A DNA stretch of 64,000 bases, taken from NCBI GenBank assembly GCA_963767835.1, contig CAVYFY010000027.1, positions 50,974 to 114,973 on the forward strand, written 5' to 3'. This DNA comes from SIAQ01 sp963767835. Its GTDB lineage: Bacteria > Planctomycetota > Planctomycetia > Gemmatales > Gemmataceae. Under the pieces are notes generated by a model that was not told where the DNA came from, did not search any database, and saw only the letters and a program-made list of their open reading frames with translations. This document shows positions 1 to 8,933 of this stretch, one piece after another (positions within the stretch are counted from its first letter, which is position 1; every line of letters begins with the position of its first letter). The position numbers were made by a program, and so were the translations under genes.

Positions 1-1583
1 ACCATTGTCGATCAGCCAGCCAACGGCCAGCTGTGTCCCCTCGGGGGCAGCGACTTCGATTATATCTCGAACCCCGGCTATGCCGGCCAAGATTCCTTCA
101 CGTTCGAAGCAACGGATGGCGATGTCACCAGCGCCGGTACGGCGACGTTTGGTCTTAATGTCACGAACACGGCGCCTACCGCCACCGACACAGGCACCTA
201 TTGTGCTCTCGTCGGCCAATCGATCACGATTTCTGACCTCGGAACCTACGGAAACAGTTTCAGCGTCCAGACGCTAACGCCGAATATCGTCAGTGGTCCG
301 GTGAATGGGCAACTCGTACCGTTGGGCAACGGAAGTTACCAATACACCGCTCCGAATTACGCGACCCCGGACAACTTTACCTTCACGCTCAACGACGGCC
401 TCACGGACAGCAACGAAGCCACCGCTAACGTCGACGTGGTCGATCAGCCGATTGTCGCCAATAACGTGAATCTGCCGATCATCACCGGCAGCGAGCCCGT
501 CGTGATAACGCCGAGCGAGTTGCTGGCCAATGCACAATCGGAGCTTTCAAATCCGTCGTGGCAGGTTACTTCGCTCGCAGCGCCGCAATACGGCCAGCTT
601 GTGGCCAACGGCGACGGAACCTGGACCTACGCGCCCCCTGCCGATCTGACCCAAGACACCGCATCCTTCACGATCACCGACGGCACCAACACCGCGACCG
701 CGACGTTGGCGCTGTTTGCACCGGCTCGTAATCAGCGTGCCGTCAACCCAAATGCGCCCTTGATCGATCGCGCGAATTGGATGCAGCAGCAACAACAGGC
801 CGGCGCGGGCCTTTATCCGCCGGTCGGGCCCTCCGCGGCCTCAGTTCAGCAGGGATACCGGTCCGACGGCACCGCGGCGGCGACGATGATGGCCACTTTG
901 CAGAGGAACGGATTCGCCTGGCTGAACAGCATGATCGAGCCGCAAGGCAACCCCCTCCAACCGCCGACGGGCTACCGAGTTACCTTCGACCTGGTGCATA
1001 CCGCGAACGGCGGGACCGAGCAATGGTTTGGCAACATTGACGCGCCCACCTACAATGATTTCCAGATTTACGGCTGCACCACGGACGGTTCGCTTTGGTA
1101 CACCGTTTACGAAATGGCCTACGTGCAATACCGTACGAGCGTGCGTGGGCTCCCGAACCAGCAAAACGCCACCGTTGGCATTTACACGCAAACGGTCGCG
1201 TCCGCTGCGAACTTGTACGCAACCGGGCGGGCCGTGGCCGGAATCTTCGGCGGGCGGTCCTCAAGCGTCGCCACGCTGGTCCAGAACAACACCTTGGGCT
1301 CAACGCTGACGGCGATCCAGAATTATCTCATCGGGACCGCAGTAACGCCCGCGACCTTTACTCAAGCTCAAAACACCACGGCTGCCAACTATCCCGGCAT
1401 CACGCCTGGTTCCGCTTACGCGATCCTCGGATTTGGTACGGTCCAAGGGCAGCCGAACATGGTCACGCTCGGAAATCCCCGCGCCGGGACCGCGCAGGCG
1501 CCCAGCCGTCGTTCCCAATGAGTTTGGCCGACTTTGGGACACTTTTCGGCACGCTGGTGAGCCTTTCTCCGCCGCCGCAGTAG
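1..1583 (+). CDS. Cadherin/Ig-like repeat protein with degenerate calpain-like domain (5' partial, frameshifted)
   Basis: The reading frame is open from the first base, so the N-terminus lies outside the window. The first ~240 residues are beta-sandwich repeats of the tandem-95/cadherin-like kind (NGQL, NGSYQYTAP, FTFTLNDG), as in giant planctomycete surface proteins. The last ~250 residues resemble a calpain (peptidase C2) domain: QQGYRSDG aligns with the catalytic QGxxGDC motif, LWYTVYEMAYVQY with the LWvallEKAYA helix, and SAYAILG...NP with the HAY...NPWG motif. The catalytic Cys is Gly (codon 868-870) and the His is Ser (1411-1413); only the Asn remains, so peptidase activity is unlikely. 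Frame 1 stops at 1519-1521. Frame 3 supplies a fitting calpain tail (FPMSLADFGTLF) to a TAG at 1581-1583, implying an indel near 1495-1505. Likely exported; function unknown. Confidence 0.7.
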
Positions 1584-1632
1584 CCGCCGATGGCTCGCCG
1601 AATTAAGCCGTACTTGTGAAAGGGGCCTACCT

Positions 1633-2847
1633 ATGCTGGATCTGTTTTTCTCGCTTACGGTGGTGCTCGGTTGCGCTGCGCAAATAGATGGGGCCGAAAA
1701 GAAGACCGGGCCGCTCGTGGACGGGGACCTGAGGCCCAATAGCGCTCATTTGTCTCGAGATGGCAGGCTGCTCCTCGTGGCCGGTAGCGAGTGGAAAATC
1801 TTTGATTTGGCCACGGGCAAATGCAAAGTGGACGGGACGAAGGGACCGGTCCGCTGCCGCGGCGTTTGGGGTGCGCACCTTTCGGACGACAACGGGCTCG
1901 TGGCTGTCGGCGGAGGCGGCGACAACTTGTTCGTGATCGATGCCAGTTCGGGCAAGTTGCTCTGGGATTTTGAGGGGAAGGCGCGCCTCGGTGTCGTTGG
2001 CGGCACGCTTTTCACCCCGGATGGCAAATACCTCATCACGACCGGCCATTATGCACTGATCCGCATATGGGATGTCCAGAACAAATCGGCTCACGCCGCT
2101 TTCCGGTACACCTCGACCAATTCCGGCTTGAACGTTTGGCTCCAAGCCTGGTATTTCGAGCCGGCCAAGCACCTCTACGAGATCAAAGGGACGTACAGCG
2201 GGATCGGGGGCCTTGCGCTGACACCGGATGGGAAGATCATGGCTGTCGGCGGGAACCTGGACGGCGAAATCCCCTTGATTGAGCTCGCAACGGGCAAGGT
2301 TGTCAAAACCATCCAATTGAAGCGGAAATACGGATCATCCCTGCAATTTTCGGCCGACGGCAAATGGCTTGCGGTCGGCGGCGGGCCCCGCGCGAAGGAC
2401 GAGGCGCCCCTTGCCGGCAGCGTCGAAATCTGGGACGTCGAGAAAAACGAGCTGGTCGCCGCATTCGGCAAGCATGAGGGTGGCACCTTTCAAAGGGAAG
2501 GTTCCATCCCCCAAATCGCAATCAGCCCCGACAAGAAAACCGTCCTCACCGGCGGCGGCAGCGACGGCTTTCGCGTCTGGGAAATTGCAACCGGCAAACA
2601 GAAATTCTCCTATTTCACTAGGAAGGACCCGCGCATGCCGAGAGTGACCGGCTTCCCGGATGGAAGTCAGCACGTGGAAAAGGATACCCGCTCCGCGGGC
2701 GTCGCTTTTCTGCCTGATGGAAAGTCCTTCATGATCGCGCCGCACTGGATGTACGGGAAAACGGAAATTTACTTTCACGACACCGCCACCGGCGAGCCGG
2801 TCGATTTCCGTAAAGCCGTCAAGCGGTTGCCGGCCGAGAAAAAATAG
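1633..2847 (+). CDS. Secreted WD40/beta-propeller-like protein, copy 1
   Basis: 404 residues with an N-terminal hydrophobic signal segment (possible lipobox VLGC near residue 14). At least five propeller-type blades follow, with recurring LSxDGxxLAVGG and VEIWDVEKNEL/IRIWDVQNK signatures, which is the PQQ/WD40-like fold seen in many planctomycete exported proteins. No catalytic residues were recognised. An AAGGGG ribosome binding site precedes ATG 1633. The next gene downstream is a close paralogue in the same orientation with only ~93 bp between them, and the similarity continues past the stop codon, so this is a recent tandem duplication. The specific function is unknown; a scaffold or binding role outside the cytoplasm is an inference. 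Confidence 0.75.
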   Translation: MLDLFFSLTVVLGCAAQIDGAEKKTGPLVDGDLRPNSAHLSRDGRLLLVAGSEWKIFDLATGKCKVDGTKGPVRCRGVWGAHLSDDNGLVAVGGGGDNLFVIDASSGKLLWDFEGKARLGVVGGTLFTPDGKYLITTGHYALIRIWDVQNKSAHAAFRYTSTNSGLNVWLQAWYFEPAKHLYEIKGTYSGIGGLALTPDGKIMAVGGNLDGEIPLIELATGKVVKTIQLKRKYGSSLQFSADGKWLAVGGGPRAKDEAPLAGSVEIWDVEKNELVAAFGKHEGGTFQREGSIPQIAISPDKKTVLTGGGSDGFRVWEIATGKQKFSYFTRKDPRMPRVTGFPDGSQHVEKDTRSAGVAFLPDGKSFMIAPHWMYGKTEIYFHDTATGEPVDFRKAVKRLPAEKK

Positions 2848-2940
2848 CGGCGCCCCTGACCTCCGTTGCTCCGCAATGATGACCAGCAGCGCCAACACGC
2901 GCCGTTGGCCGTGCTCGTTTCTCGCGAAAGGATACCTGGC

Positions 2941-4206
2941 ATGCTCCGCCTCCTTCTCCTGTTCGCCCTGGGTCTACCGCACACGGTGGAAATCGAGAAA
3001 GCTCGGGCTAAAGCACAACCACTCCTGGGCGGCGAGCTTTGCCCGTTTTGCTCACACCTATCGCGAGATGGAAAGGCTATCGTCGTGGCGGGGGGAACCC
3101 AGATGAATGGGGATTGGAAAATCTTCGATCTGGCAACCGGGGAATGCAAGGTAAACGGAACGGACGGAAGGCTGCGATGCGGGGGCGCATGGGGAGCCGC
3201 CCTTTCGGATGATAAGTCACTGCTGGCGGTCGGGGGGAACAGCAACTCGCTATTCCTGGTGAGGGCCGATTCGGGCAGGCTCTACTGGGATTTGACGAGC
3301 GAAGCGCGCCATGGGCACATTCAACAGGTGTTCTTCACGCCGGGTCGGAAATTCCTCATTTCGCGCGGCTTTTTCCCGTTCATCCGCGTATGGGACCTCG
3401 AGAAAAAGGAACTGAACGCGGTTTTCCGCTTCCCTTCCACCAATCCCCGCTTGAATTTCTGGAAGAACGAAGCATACGAGGAAAGGACGAAACGCGTCTT
3501 TGACATGGAAGGAAAATACAATGAGCTCGGCCAACTGGCTCTCGCTCCGGACGGAAAGACCCTGGCGCTCGGCGGCAATTTGGACGGTGAGATTCCGCTC
3601 ATTGATCTCGAGACCGGTAAGCTCGTCAAAACCATCAAATTGAAGCGAAAATACGGATTGTGCTTGCAGTTTTCGGCGGACGGCAAATGGCTCGCCGTCG
3701 GCGGCGGGGCCGGAGCAGTCGGTGAGTCGCCCCTCGCCGGCAGCGTCGAAATATGGGATGTCGAGAAAAACGAGCTCGTCACTTCATTCGGCAAACATGA
3801 AGGTTCGACTCTCCTCCTCGATGGTTCCATCCTTCACATCGCGATGAGCCCTGACAAAAAAAGCGTTGTCACCGGCGGTGTAGGCGACGGCTTTCGCGTG
3901 TGGGACGTCGCAACCGGCAAGCAAAAATTCTCCTATTTCACCAAAGAGGATCCACGGTTGCCAAGGATCAAAGTTTTCCCTGATGGAAGCAAACTCGTGG
4001 AGAAGGACATTCGCTCCGCCGGCGTAGCCTTCCTGCCCGACGGCAAGACGTTCCTAATTGTCCCGGAACACTGGAGCACCGAAATCTATTTCCACGACAC
4101 CGCGACCGGCGAGGCGGTCGATTTCCGTAAAGCCGTAAAGCCGTCAAGCGGTTGCCGGCCGAGAAAAAATAGCGGCGCCCCTGACGCGCAGACGCGGACC
4201 TTATGA
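2941..4206 (+). CDS. Secreted WD40/beta-propeller-like protein, copy 2 (altered C-terminus)
   Basis: Paralogue of the preceding gene, with the same blade motifs in the same order (FDLATGECKVNGT, GNLDGEIPLIDLETGK, VEIWDVEKNEL, FRVWDVATGKQKFSYF). I chose ATG 2941 because it has a GAAAGGA ribosome binding site and gives a clean signal peptide (MLRLLLLFALGL); an upstream in-frame start would put it inside a longer leader. Copy 1 ends ...VKRLPAEKK. Here an 8-bp direct duplication (aaagccgt, about 4133-4148) shifts the frame, the homologous TAG at about 4169 is skipped, and an unrelated 20-residue tail is read to TGA 4204-4206. Truncation of the last propeller residues may be tolerated. Function unknown. 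Confidence 0.7.
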   Translation: MLRLLLLFALGLPHTVEIEKARAKAQPLLGGELCPFCSHLSRDGKAIVVAGGTQMNGDWKIFDLATGECKVNGTDGRLRCGGAWGAALSDDKSLLAVGGNSNSLFLVRADSGRLYWDLTSEARHGHIQQVFFTPGRKFLISRGFFPFIRVWDLEKKELNAVFRFPSTNPRLNFWKNEAYEERTKRVFDMEGKYNELGQLALAPDGKTLALGGNLDGEIPLIDLETGKLVKTIKLKRKYGLCLQFSADGKWLAVGGGAGAVGESPLAGSVEIWDVEKNELVTSFGKHEGSTLLLDGSILHIAMSPDKKSVVTGGVGDGFRVWDVATGKQKFSYFTKEDPRLPRIKVFPDGSKLVEKDIRSAGVAFLPDGKTFLIVPEHWSTEIYFHDTATGEAVDFRKAVKPSSGCRPRKNSGAPDAQTRTL

Positions 4207-4785
4207 TTTTGTACGCCTCGAAGGCGCTTCCCGGGTCGAGGGCCTTGATGCGGAGCTGTCTAGGAGATCGCGGACCGGGCTCTGGACGCACTCAGGATCG
4301 TGCTGATGTCGCGGGGAGCGTTGGAAGCGGCTCAGTTCTACGATTCCTGTCGTGGTCCGCTCCGCGCAACGAACCGCCACATTGGTAGCTGGACGCAGCC
4401 GGCAACCATGACGCAAGCTGCCGAGGCTTAAGGCGCTATATTCGATTAGGTGATTATACCTATGACACCTGGGCACAAAATGCGCTCAGACAGGGGGGAG
4501 AGCTGCCAAAACCATTTGGTTAATGCCAAGCAAGGAAAGGCGTTAGGCTGGTTTTGCGTCAGTTAACGAAGGCACTTTCTCAAGACGCTTCGGTAGAGGG
4601 GGTAAGCATTGGACAGTTAGGGGGTGAACAGCTGGAATCACGCGGTAGATGAAGACTGCGTTAGCCAGGAGTCACCCCATGGGCATGGTAGCCCCGCCGC
4701 AAGGGATTGCTAGTGCGTACGTCGTTTTCTTCGGCGAGAGAGCACCAATATCACACACGGGGCGACAGAGCAAAGGAGGGACGCC
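4207..4785 (+). other. Intergenic stretch without a recognisable gene
   Basis: About 580 bp between the propeller pair and the integrase remnant. Short open frames exist on both strands but none has a ribosome binding site plus a recognisable protein. No tRNA, terminator with T-run, or clear attI/attC structure was seen. It may contain decayed sequence linked to the neighbouring integrase remnant. Confidence 0.4.
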
Positions 4786-5122
4786 ATGAAACTTTTGGAG
4801 CAGGTCCGTCAAACGCTGCGCGTCAAGCATTATTCGCTTGCCACGGAACGATGTTACTGCCAATGGATTCGCCGCTTCATCTTTTTTCACGGCGTCAAGC
4901 ATCCAAACACGATGGGGGGCCAGCGAAGTTGAGCGATTCTTGACGCACTTGGCGACGCACCACAAAGTTGCCGCCAGCACGCAGAATCAGGCGCTCAACG
5001 CGTTCGTGTTTCTGTACAAGCAAGTGCTGCAAATGGAACTGCCAAGAAGGGCATTCGTTGCTGTGGAGGGGTGTGGGGGCATGGGTGCAACGAAAGACGG
5101 CAAACGCAAGTTCCCACAATAG
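4786..5122 (+). pseudogene. Integron-type tyrosine integrase (IntI-like), N-terminal remnant with frameshift
   Basis: ATG 4786 has an AAAGGAGG ribosome binding site. The first ~48 codons (MKLLEQVRQTLRVKHYS, WIRRFIFFHGVKHP) match the SAM-like N-terminal domain of integron/IntI-type integrases. The frame breaks at a G6 run (about 4912-4917). Removing one G gives the expected continuation GASEVERFLTHLA, VAASTQNQALNAFVFLYKQV. Homology ends at about nt 5040, exactly where a dispersed repeat begins, so the catalytic domain (R-H-R-Y) is entirely missing. It cannot encode an active recombinase. No attC-like cassette array is attached here. What is seen is an IntI-type N-terminus; that it came from a former integron or related mobile element is inferred. 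Confidence 0.75.
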
Positions 5123-5193
5123 TTGCGTATCAAGATTTCATTTCGCGAGCTGTGCGAGCGCCAGCGCCGAGCTGATTTTTGTGCTAAGCCCCT
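5041..5193 (+). repeat. Dispersed ~150-bp repeat, copy 1 (pair with 47413-47564)
   Basis: From GCCAAGAAGGGCATTCGTTG to about TTTTTGTGCTAAGCC this stretch matches 47413-47564 in the same orientation, including the shared cores GTGCAACGAAAG, CGCAAACGC and CAATAGTTGCG. Both copies end ~15 bp from the stop codon of a minus-strand gene (5208 here, 47581 there). Copy 1 starts at the breakpoint of the integrase remnant. Confidence 0.65.
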
Positions 5194-5207
5194 TTGAAGG
5201 AATCTGG

Positions 5208-6275
5208 TTACTGCCCGCGCGAAGCCGTGCCGTACTTCGATGCCGCGATCGGGGCGCCGGCGGGGAGCGGGCGTCCGGCGACGTCGTGGCCGCGGTCGTA
5301 GAGATGATCGCGCAATTTGCGGAATGTCTCGAAGCTGTCGGGATAGACCCAGAACGTCACCGTCGTCAGCCGGGGATCGAGATTGTCCACCATCTGGCGA
5401 AACACCGATTTCGGCATGAGCGCTTGCTGCACCGTTTCGCCGCGCTCCGATGTGACCGGTTCGACGACCCAATCGCTCAGGCCGTAACGGAAGCCACGCG
5501 TCGTCGGCGCATCGGGGGCGTCGAGTTGCGTGCGTTCGCGCTCGACGCCATAGCGCAGCCGAAACGCGCCGATCACGCCGGTGCGGCGTTCGACGCGGTA
5601 GGTCGTCTTCAGCTCACCGGCGATTTCCTCCAGGGAGCCCTTCATTTCCTGCATGAACATCGGCATGTCGATGAGCGTGACGCGGCCGACCTTGCACTCG
5701 AACATCAGCTCTTCGCCCGGCGCGACGGCCCGGCTCAACGGAGCGTGATACTTGAGCTGCCTCATGTTGGTCGGCCCGGCCTCGATCTTCTTGATCTCTT
5801 CGAGCAGCTTCTTCGAGCGCTCGCGCACCTCGGCGACCGACAAGCTCGTTTGCTGAATCCGAACGCCGCGGCCCGAACCCTTGGCCTCCAGAGCGCGGCG
5901 CTCGGCGTCCAGCTCATCGCGGCGCGTGAGCAGGCCGGCCAGCACGAACTTGGATTTTTCCTTGTCCGCCTCGGCCGTCTCCACGTCCTTGAGATGAGCG
6001 AGCAAGCGTTCCTTGGCCTCGTCAAGATCGCGGCGCGAATTCTCGATGCGGACATGAACCGGATCATCGACAACACGCGGCGCGGGAAGTTTTTGCGCCG
6101 GCGTCTCCGGCTGATTGGCGACCCATTGCATCGAGGTGTGATAGGCGCGCGCGCCGACCCAGGTGACCAGAATGAGCCGGATGATGATTCCGACGACGTT
6201 GGTCACGAGGTCCAGGAACGAATCGAAACTGAAATGAATCGCTTCGTTCTTCGGCGGTCGGCGGCGACGCAGCAT
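5208..6275 (-). CDS. ExbD/MotB-like single-pass membrane protein with coiled coil
   Basis: 355 residues. A short basic N-terminus is followed by one hydrophobic segment (LVTNVVGIIIRLILVTWV, ~residues 22-42) placed as in ExbD/TolR/MotB proteins. A long charged coiled coil (~75-165) and a C-terminal globular domain (~175-340) follow. GAGGAAAG precedes ATG 6275. Upstream on the same strand lie another protein of this architecture and an ExbB/TolQ-like protein, so the set probably forms a proton-motive-force-driven envelope complex. The canonical ExbD Asp in the membrane segment is not obvious (an Asp, FLDLV, sits just before it). The substrate cannot be told from sequence. The four-helix-bundle gene between it and its partner looks inserted. 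Confidence 0.6.
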   Translation of the reverse strand: MLRRRRPPKNEAIHFSFDSFLDLVTNVVGIIIRLILVTWVGARAYHTSMQWVANQPETPAQKLPAPRVVDDPVHVRIENSRRDLDEAKERLLAHLKDVETAEADKEKSKFVLAGLLTRRDELDAERRALEAKGSGRGVRIQQTSLSVAEVRERSKKLLEEIKKIEAGPTNMRQLKYHAPLSRAVAPGEELMFECKVGRVTLIDMPMFMQEMKGSLEEIAGELKTTYRVERRTGVIGAFRLRYGVERERTQLDAPDAPTTRGFRYGLSDWVVEPVTSERGETVQQALMPKSVFRQMVDNLDPRLTTVTFWVYPDSFETFRKLRDHLYDRGHDVAGRPLPAGAPIAASKYGTASRGQ

Positions 6276-6287
6276 ACTTTCCTCAGA

Positions 6288-6312
6288 GCAGACAGCAGGC
6301 AGCAGACAGCGG
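6288..6312. repeat. CAGACAGC/GCAGC repeat, left flank of the four-helix-bundle gene
   Basis: GCAGACAGCAGGCAGCAGACAGC-type short repeats lie just downstream of the four-helix-bundle gene (minus strand). They are the inverted counterpart of the longer array at 6702-6763. Related units occur at 7854-7888 (inside a gene) and 41287-41332. Confidence 0.6.
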
Positions 6313-6320
6313 ACCTGGTT

Positions 6321-6683
6321 TTATTGCTTCGCAACGGCGTTCATGAGTCCGTGCAGCAAGCGGTTTTCTTCGGTACAAAGCGAGATCAATCGATCAACGG
6401 AGTTCTTTTGCAAATAGTGCAGGCGTTCGGCGATAAGAATCTGTGTCTCCGATTCCTGAAGCGAGCCTTTCGCAATGGCCAAGAATTGCAGGAAATCCGT
6501 ATTCGTGCGCCTGCCTTGTCCCTCGGCGATGTTGGACGGGATGGAAACGACGGCCCGGCGCAACTGGCTCGTCAATCCGTAAAGCTCTTCCCTGGGAAAC
6601 CGCCTGGTCTCGATGTATACCCGTTCAACGAGGTCCATTGCCTTCTGCCAAACAATCAGGTCTCGGCAATTCCTGACCGGCAT
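6321..6683 (-). CDS. Four-helix bundle protein (TIGR02436/23S rRNA IVP family)
   Basis: 120 residues with the family hallmarks: RDLIVWQKAMDLVERVY, SQLRRAVVSIPSNIAEGQGR, FLQFLAIAKGSLQESETQI. The family was first seen as proteins encoded by intervening sequences in 23S rRNA genes and is widespread as short solo genes; the molecular role is unknown. Here the gene sits between two genes of an ExbD-like operon and is flanked on both sides by inverted arrays of CTGTCTGCTGCC-type units, as if it arrived as a small mobile module. The fold and family call is firm; mobility is inferred from context. Confidence 0.85.
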   Translation of the reverse strand: MPVRNCRDLIVWQKAMDLVERVYIETRRFPREELYGLTSQLRRAVVSIPSNIAEGQGRRTNTDFLQFLAIAKGSLQESETQILIAERLHYLQKNSVDRLISLCTEENRLLHGLMNAVAKQ

Positions 6684-6701
6684 CGCAGTCTCCTTTGAAT
6701 T

Positions 6702-6763
6702 CCGGCTGTCTGCTGCCGGCTGTCTGCTGCCTGCCGTCTGCTTTCTGCTGCCGGCTGTCTGCT
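6702..6763. repeat. CTGTCTGCTGCC repeat array, right flank of the four-helix-bundle gene
   Basis: Four to five imperfect units of GGCTGTCTGCTGCC run from directly after the stop codon of the upstream minus-strand gene (6762-6764) toward the four-helix-bundle start. They are inverted relative to the short array at 6288-6312. Confidence 0.65.
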
Positions 6764-8864
6764 ACTCGACAACATTTTCCCGCGTCATCGGCACGTGCAG
6801 CGGCTCCAGGAGCGGGTAGGCGTGCAGGCACATGGGCCGGCCGTCGGCGGTGACGCGGAAGCAAATCAGCGGGCGATAGGGCGGCTCGCCGGCGCGGACC
6901 GATGCTTGGCGGCGCTCAATCAGGTTGGCGATGGCCTGGGCGAATGCCTTGTCGGCGGACTTCATGTTGGCGGCGGTCCAGCGAAACGACATGCCGCCGG
7001 GGGAAATCGTGACGAAGTCGCTGTAGCATTCGATGGTGATGAGGAAATCCTTGTTGCCAAGCAGTCGGCTCAGGATGGGGCCGGCGGGTGCTTTTTTGGG
7101 AGTCTTGTCGGTGTTGCCGAAAGTGGTGGGGAGGCCACTGGGATCGCCGCCTTCACTATTTCCGGCGGAAGGCTGTCCGCCGCCTTGGCCGCGTTGGCCG
7201 GTCGTATTCGGAGTTCCCGGCGCGCCACCGGAATTGCCCTGCCCTGCCGGCCCATTGCCGGGATTCTGACCGCCGGCATTCGGAGGTCCGGCCGACGGTG
7301 CGCGTCCGCTGGCATTGGGATCGATTGGGCTGCCGGAAGGATTTTGTGCCATTCCGCCACTGGCGTTGTTCGGCGTTCCACGGGGAGAATTCGGTCCGCT
7401 GCTGCCACTGGAATTAGCTGTGCCGCCGGAAGGATTAGGTCCGGCGCCGGGATTTGAACCGTTTCCACCTGGATTTGAGCCTGGGCCGATACCGGGATTT
7501 GATCCGGCGCCGCCGCCTGGATTTCCAAGCGGGCCGATGCCAGGACCATCGGTGGTAGCGATCGGCACGGGCGGCAGAATCTTGTTAATTGGCACAAAGG
7601 CCGGTCCGTTGCCAGACGCGCCGCCAGGATACGCGACGTTGCCGGATGGAACGCCGGCGCCTCCCGCGCCGTATCCGGGCGCGCCGCTGGGATTGCCCGG
7701 CATAACATTGCCGGATGGAACGCCGACGCCTCCCGCGCCGTATCCGGGCGCGCCGCTGCTCGGACCGCCCGGAGCGGGATTATCGACAGGGATTGGTCCA
7801 AAGCTGATGGATGGCGGGCCGCTGCCACCTGCGCCGAATCCAGGCACGCCGGTCGCCGTCTGCTGTCTGCCGCCTGCTGACGGCTGTCCCGCCGGATGAA
7901 TCGGCAGCGGTTCGATCACGGGCCGCGTGTCGATAGGCATCTCTTCGCGCTTCGCCGGCAATCCGATCGGACCGTTCTTCACGATGCGCGTGCCGCCGAA
8001 ATCGAGCTCCCAGTCTTGATCGATGAGTTCGTAGCCGAAGTCGAGGCGATAGCCCTTGAGCGCGGTCTGGGCCAAATAATAGTTGCTGATGCCGCTCGGC
8101 CGAACCAGGAAGAGCACGTAAGCGCCTTTCTTGTCGGTGTCGCTCGTTCGCGCTGGGATCAGCGGGCCGGCTCGGCGTTCGAGTTCCCTGCGGACTGAGC
8201 TGGCGGTGAAGTCGAAGCCTCCCAACTCCTTGTCATCGGGATGGAAGATGACGCCGCCGCGCGCGCATTCGATGTAGATGGGCGGGCGCGCGTCGCCGCG
8301 CTTGCCGTGATAGGGGACCAGCGAATGCACCTGCTTTTCGCGTTCCTTGACGGTGAGCAATTGCTGGAAAGCGATTTCGAGTTCGGCAAGTTCCTGGGCG
8401 GCGGCGAGAAGTTCCTTCTTCGACATCGTCTCCTGCTTGTCCGCATCAAGCAAGCTCTTGCGCCGGCTGATGATCTGCACCTGAATCTCGTTGATCTTGG
8501 CCGCTTCCGCCTTGGTCTGCTCGTCGAGATCGTGATACTGTGTTTGGATCAGGTGCAGTTTTTTGCCGGTGCTTTCCAGATCGATCTGCAAGCCCTGGGC
8601 CTGGGCCGCGAGTTGCCCCTCTTGCAGTAGGAGTGCCTGGTGTAGTTTTTCCTTCGCCTTCTGCCAGTCGGCTTGCAGCGAATCTTCTTCGTCCTTGGTG
8701 CGTTTCTTGCGGGCCTGGAGGACTTCATCATTCACGTGCTGGGCGGCGATCTTGGCCCGGCGATCCATGATGAACAGAAACAACAGCAGCGACCCCATCG
8801 CGCACAACAGCACCGCGAGGAACGGAAATGTCGAAACCTGCAATTTGTAACGCGGGCGTCGCAC
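6762..8864 (-). CDS. ExbD-like membrane protein with long Gly/Pro/Asn-rich linker
   Basis: 700 residues. I chose GTG 8864 because GGAGAGG lies just upstream. A single membrane segment sits at ~residues 12-33 (FPFLAVLLCAMGSLLLFLFI), as in ExbD/TolR. A Gln/Lys/Glu-rich coiled coil follows (~35-170), then a globular domain (~180-300), and then about 230 residues of Gly/Pro/Ser/Asn low complexity with internal repeats (GAPGYGAGGxGVPSGN). The ~110-residue C-terminal domain contains LITIECYSDFVTISPGG and ICFRVTADGRPMCLHAYP. The linker includes a unit of the CTGTCTGCTGCC repeat (7854-7888) translated as GGRQQTATG. It is predicted to be anchored in the inner membrane and to reach outward, next to the ExbB-like gene. 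Exact partners and cargo are unknown. Confidence 0.6.
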   Translation of the reverse strand: MRRPRYKLQVSTFPFLAVLLCAMGSLLLFLFIMDRRAKIAAQHVNDEVLQARKKRTKDEEDSLQADWQKAKEKLHQALLLQEGQLAAQAQGLQIDLESTGKKLHLIQTQYHDLDEQTKAEAAKINEIQVQIISRRKSLLDADKQETMSKKELLAAAQELAELEIAFQQLLTVKEREKQVHSLVPYHGKRGDARPPIYIECARGGVIFHPDDKELGGFDFTASSVRRELERRAGPLIPARTSDTDKKGAYVLFLVRPSGISNYYLAQTALKGYRLDFGYELIDQDWELDFGGTRIVKNGPIGLPAKREEMPIDTRPVIEPLPIHPAGQPSAGGRQQTATGVPGFGAGGSGPPSISFGPIPVDNPAPGGPSSGAPGYGAGGVGVPSGNVMPGNPSGAPGYGAGGAGVPSGNVAYPGGASGNGPAFVPINKILPPVPIATTDGPGIGPLGNPGGGAGSNPGIGPGSNPGGNGSNPGAGPNPSGGTANSSGSSGPNSPRGTPNNASGGMAQNPSGSPIDPNASGRAPSAGPPNAGGQNPGNGPAGQGNSGGAPGTPNTTGQRGQGGGQPSAGNSEGGDPSGLPTTFGNTDKTPKKAPAGPILSRLLGNKDFLITIECYSDFVTISPGGMSFRWTAANMKSADKAFAQAIANLIERRQASVRAGEPPYRPLICFRVTADGRPMCLHAYPLLEPLHVPMTRENVVE

Positions 8865-8933
8865 TTGACCTCTCCGGTATTCGTTTTGCGTTCGGGTGGC
8901 GCCTGCGAACGCTAAACGGGGAGCGGGAAATAT

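Noticed and set aside
4968..6698. 576-codon plus-strand frame over the ExbD-like and four-helix-bundle genes
   Set aside because: Arg/Ala-rich shadow of genuine minus-strand genes with known motifs.
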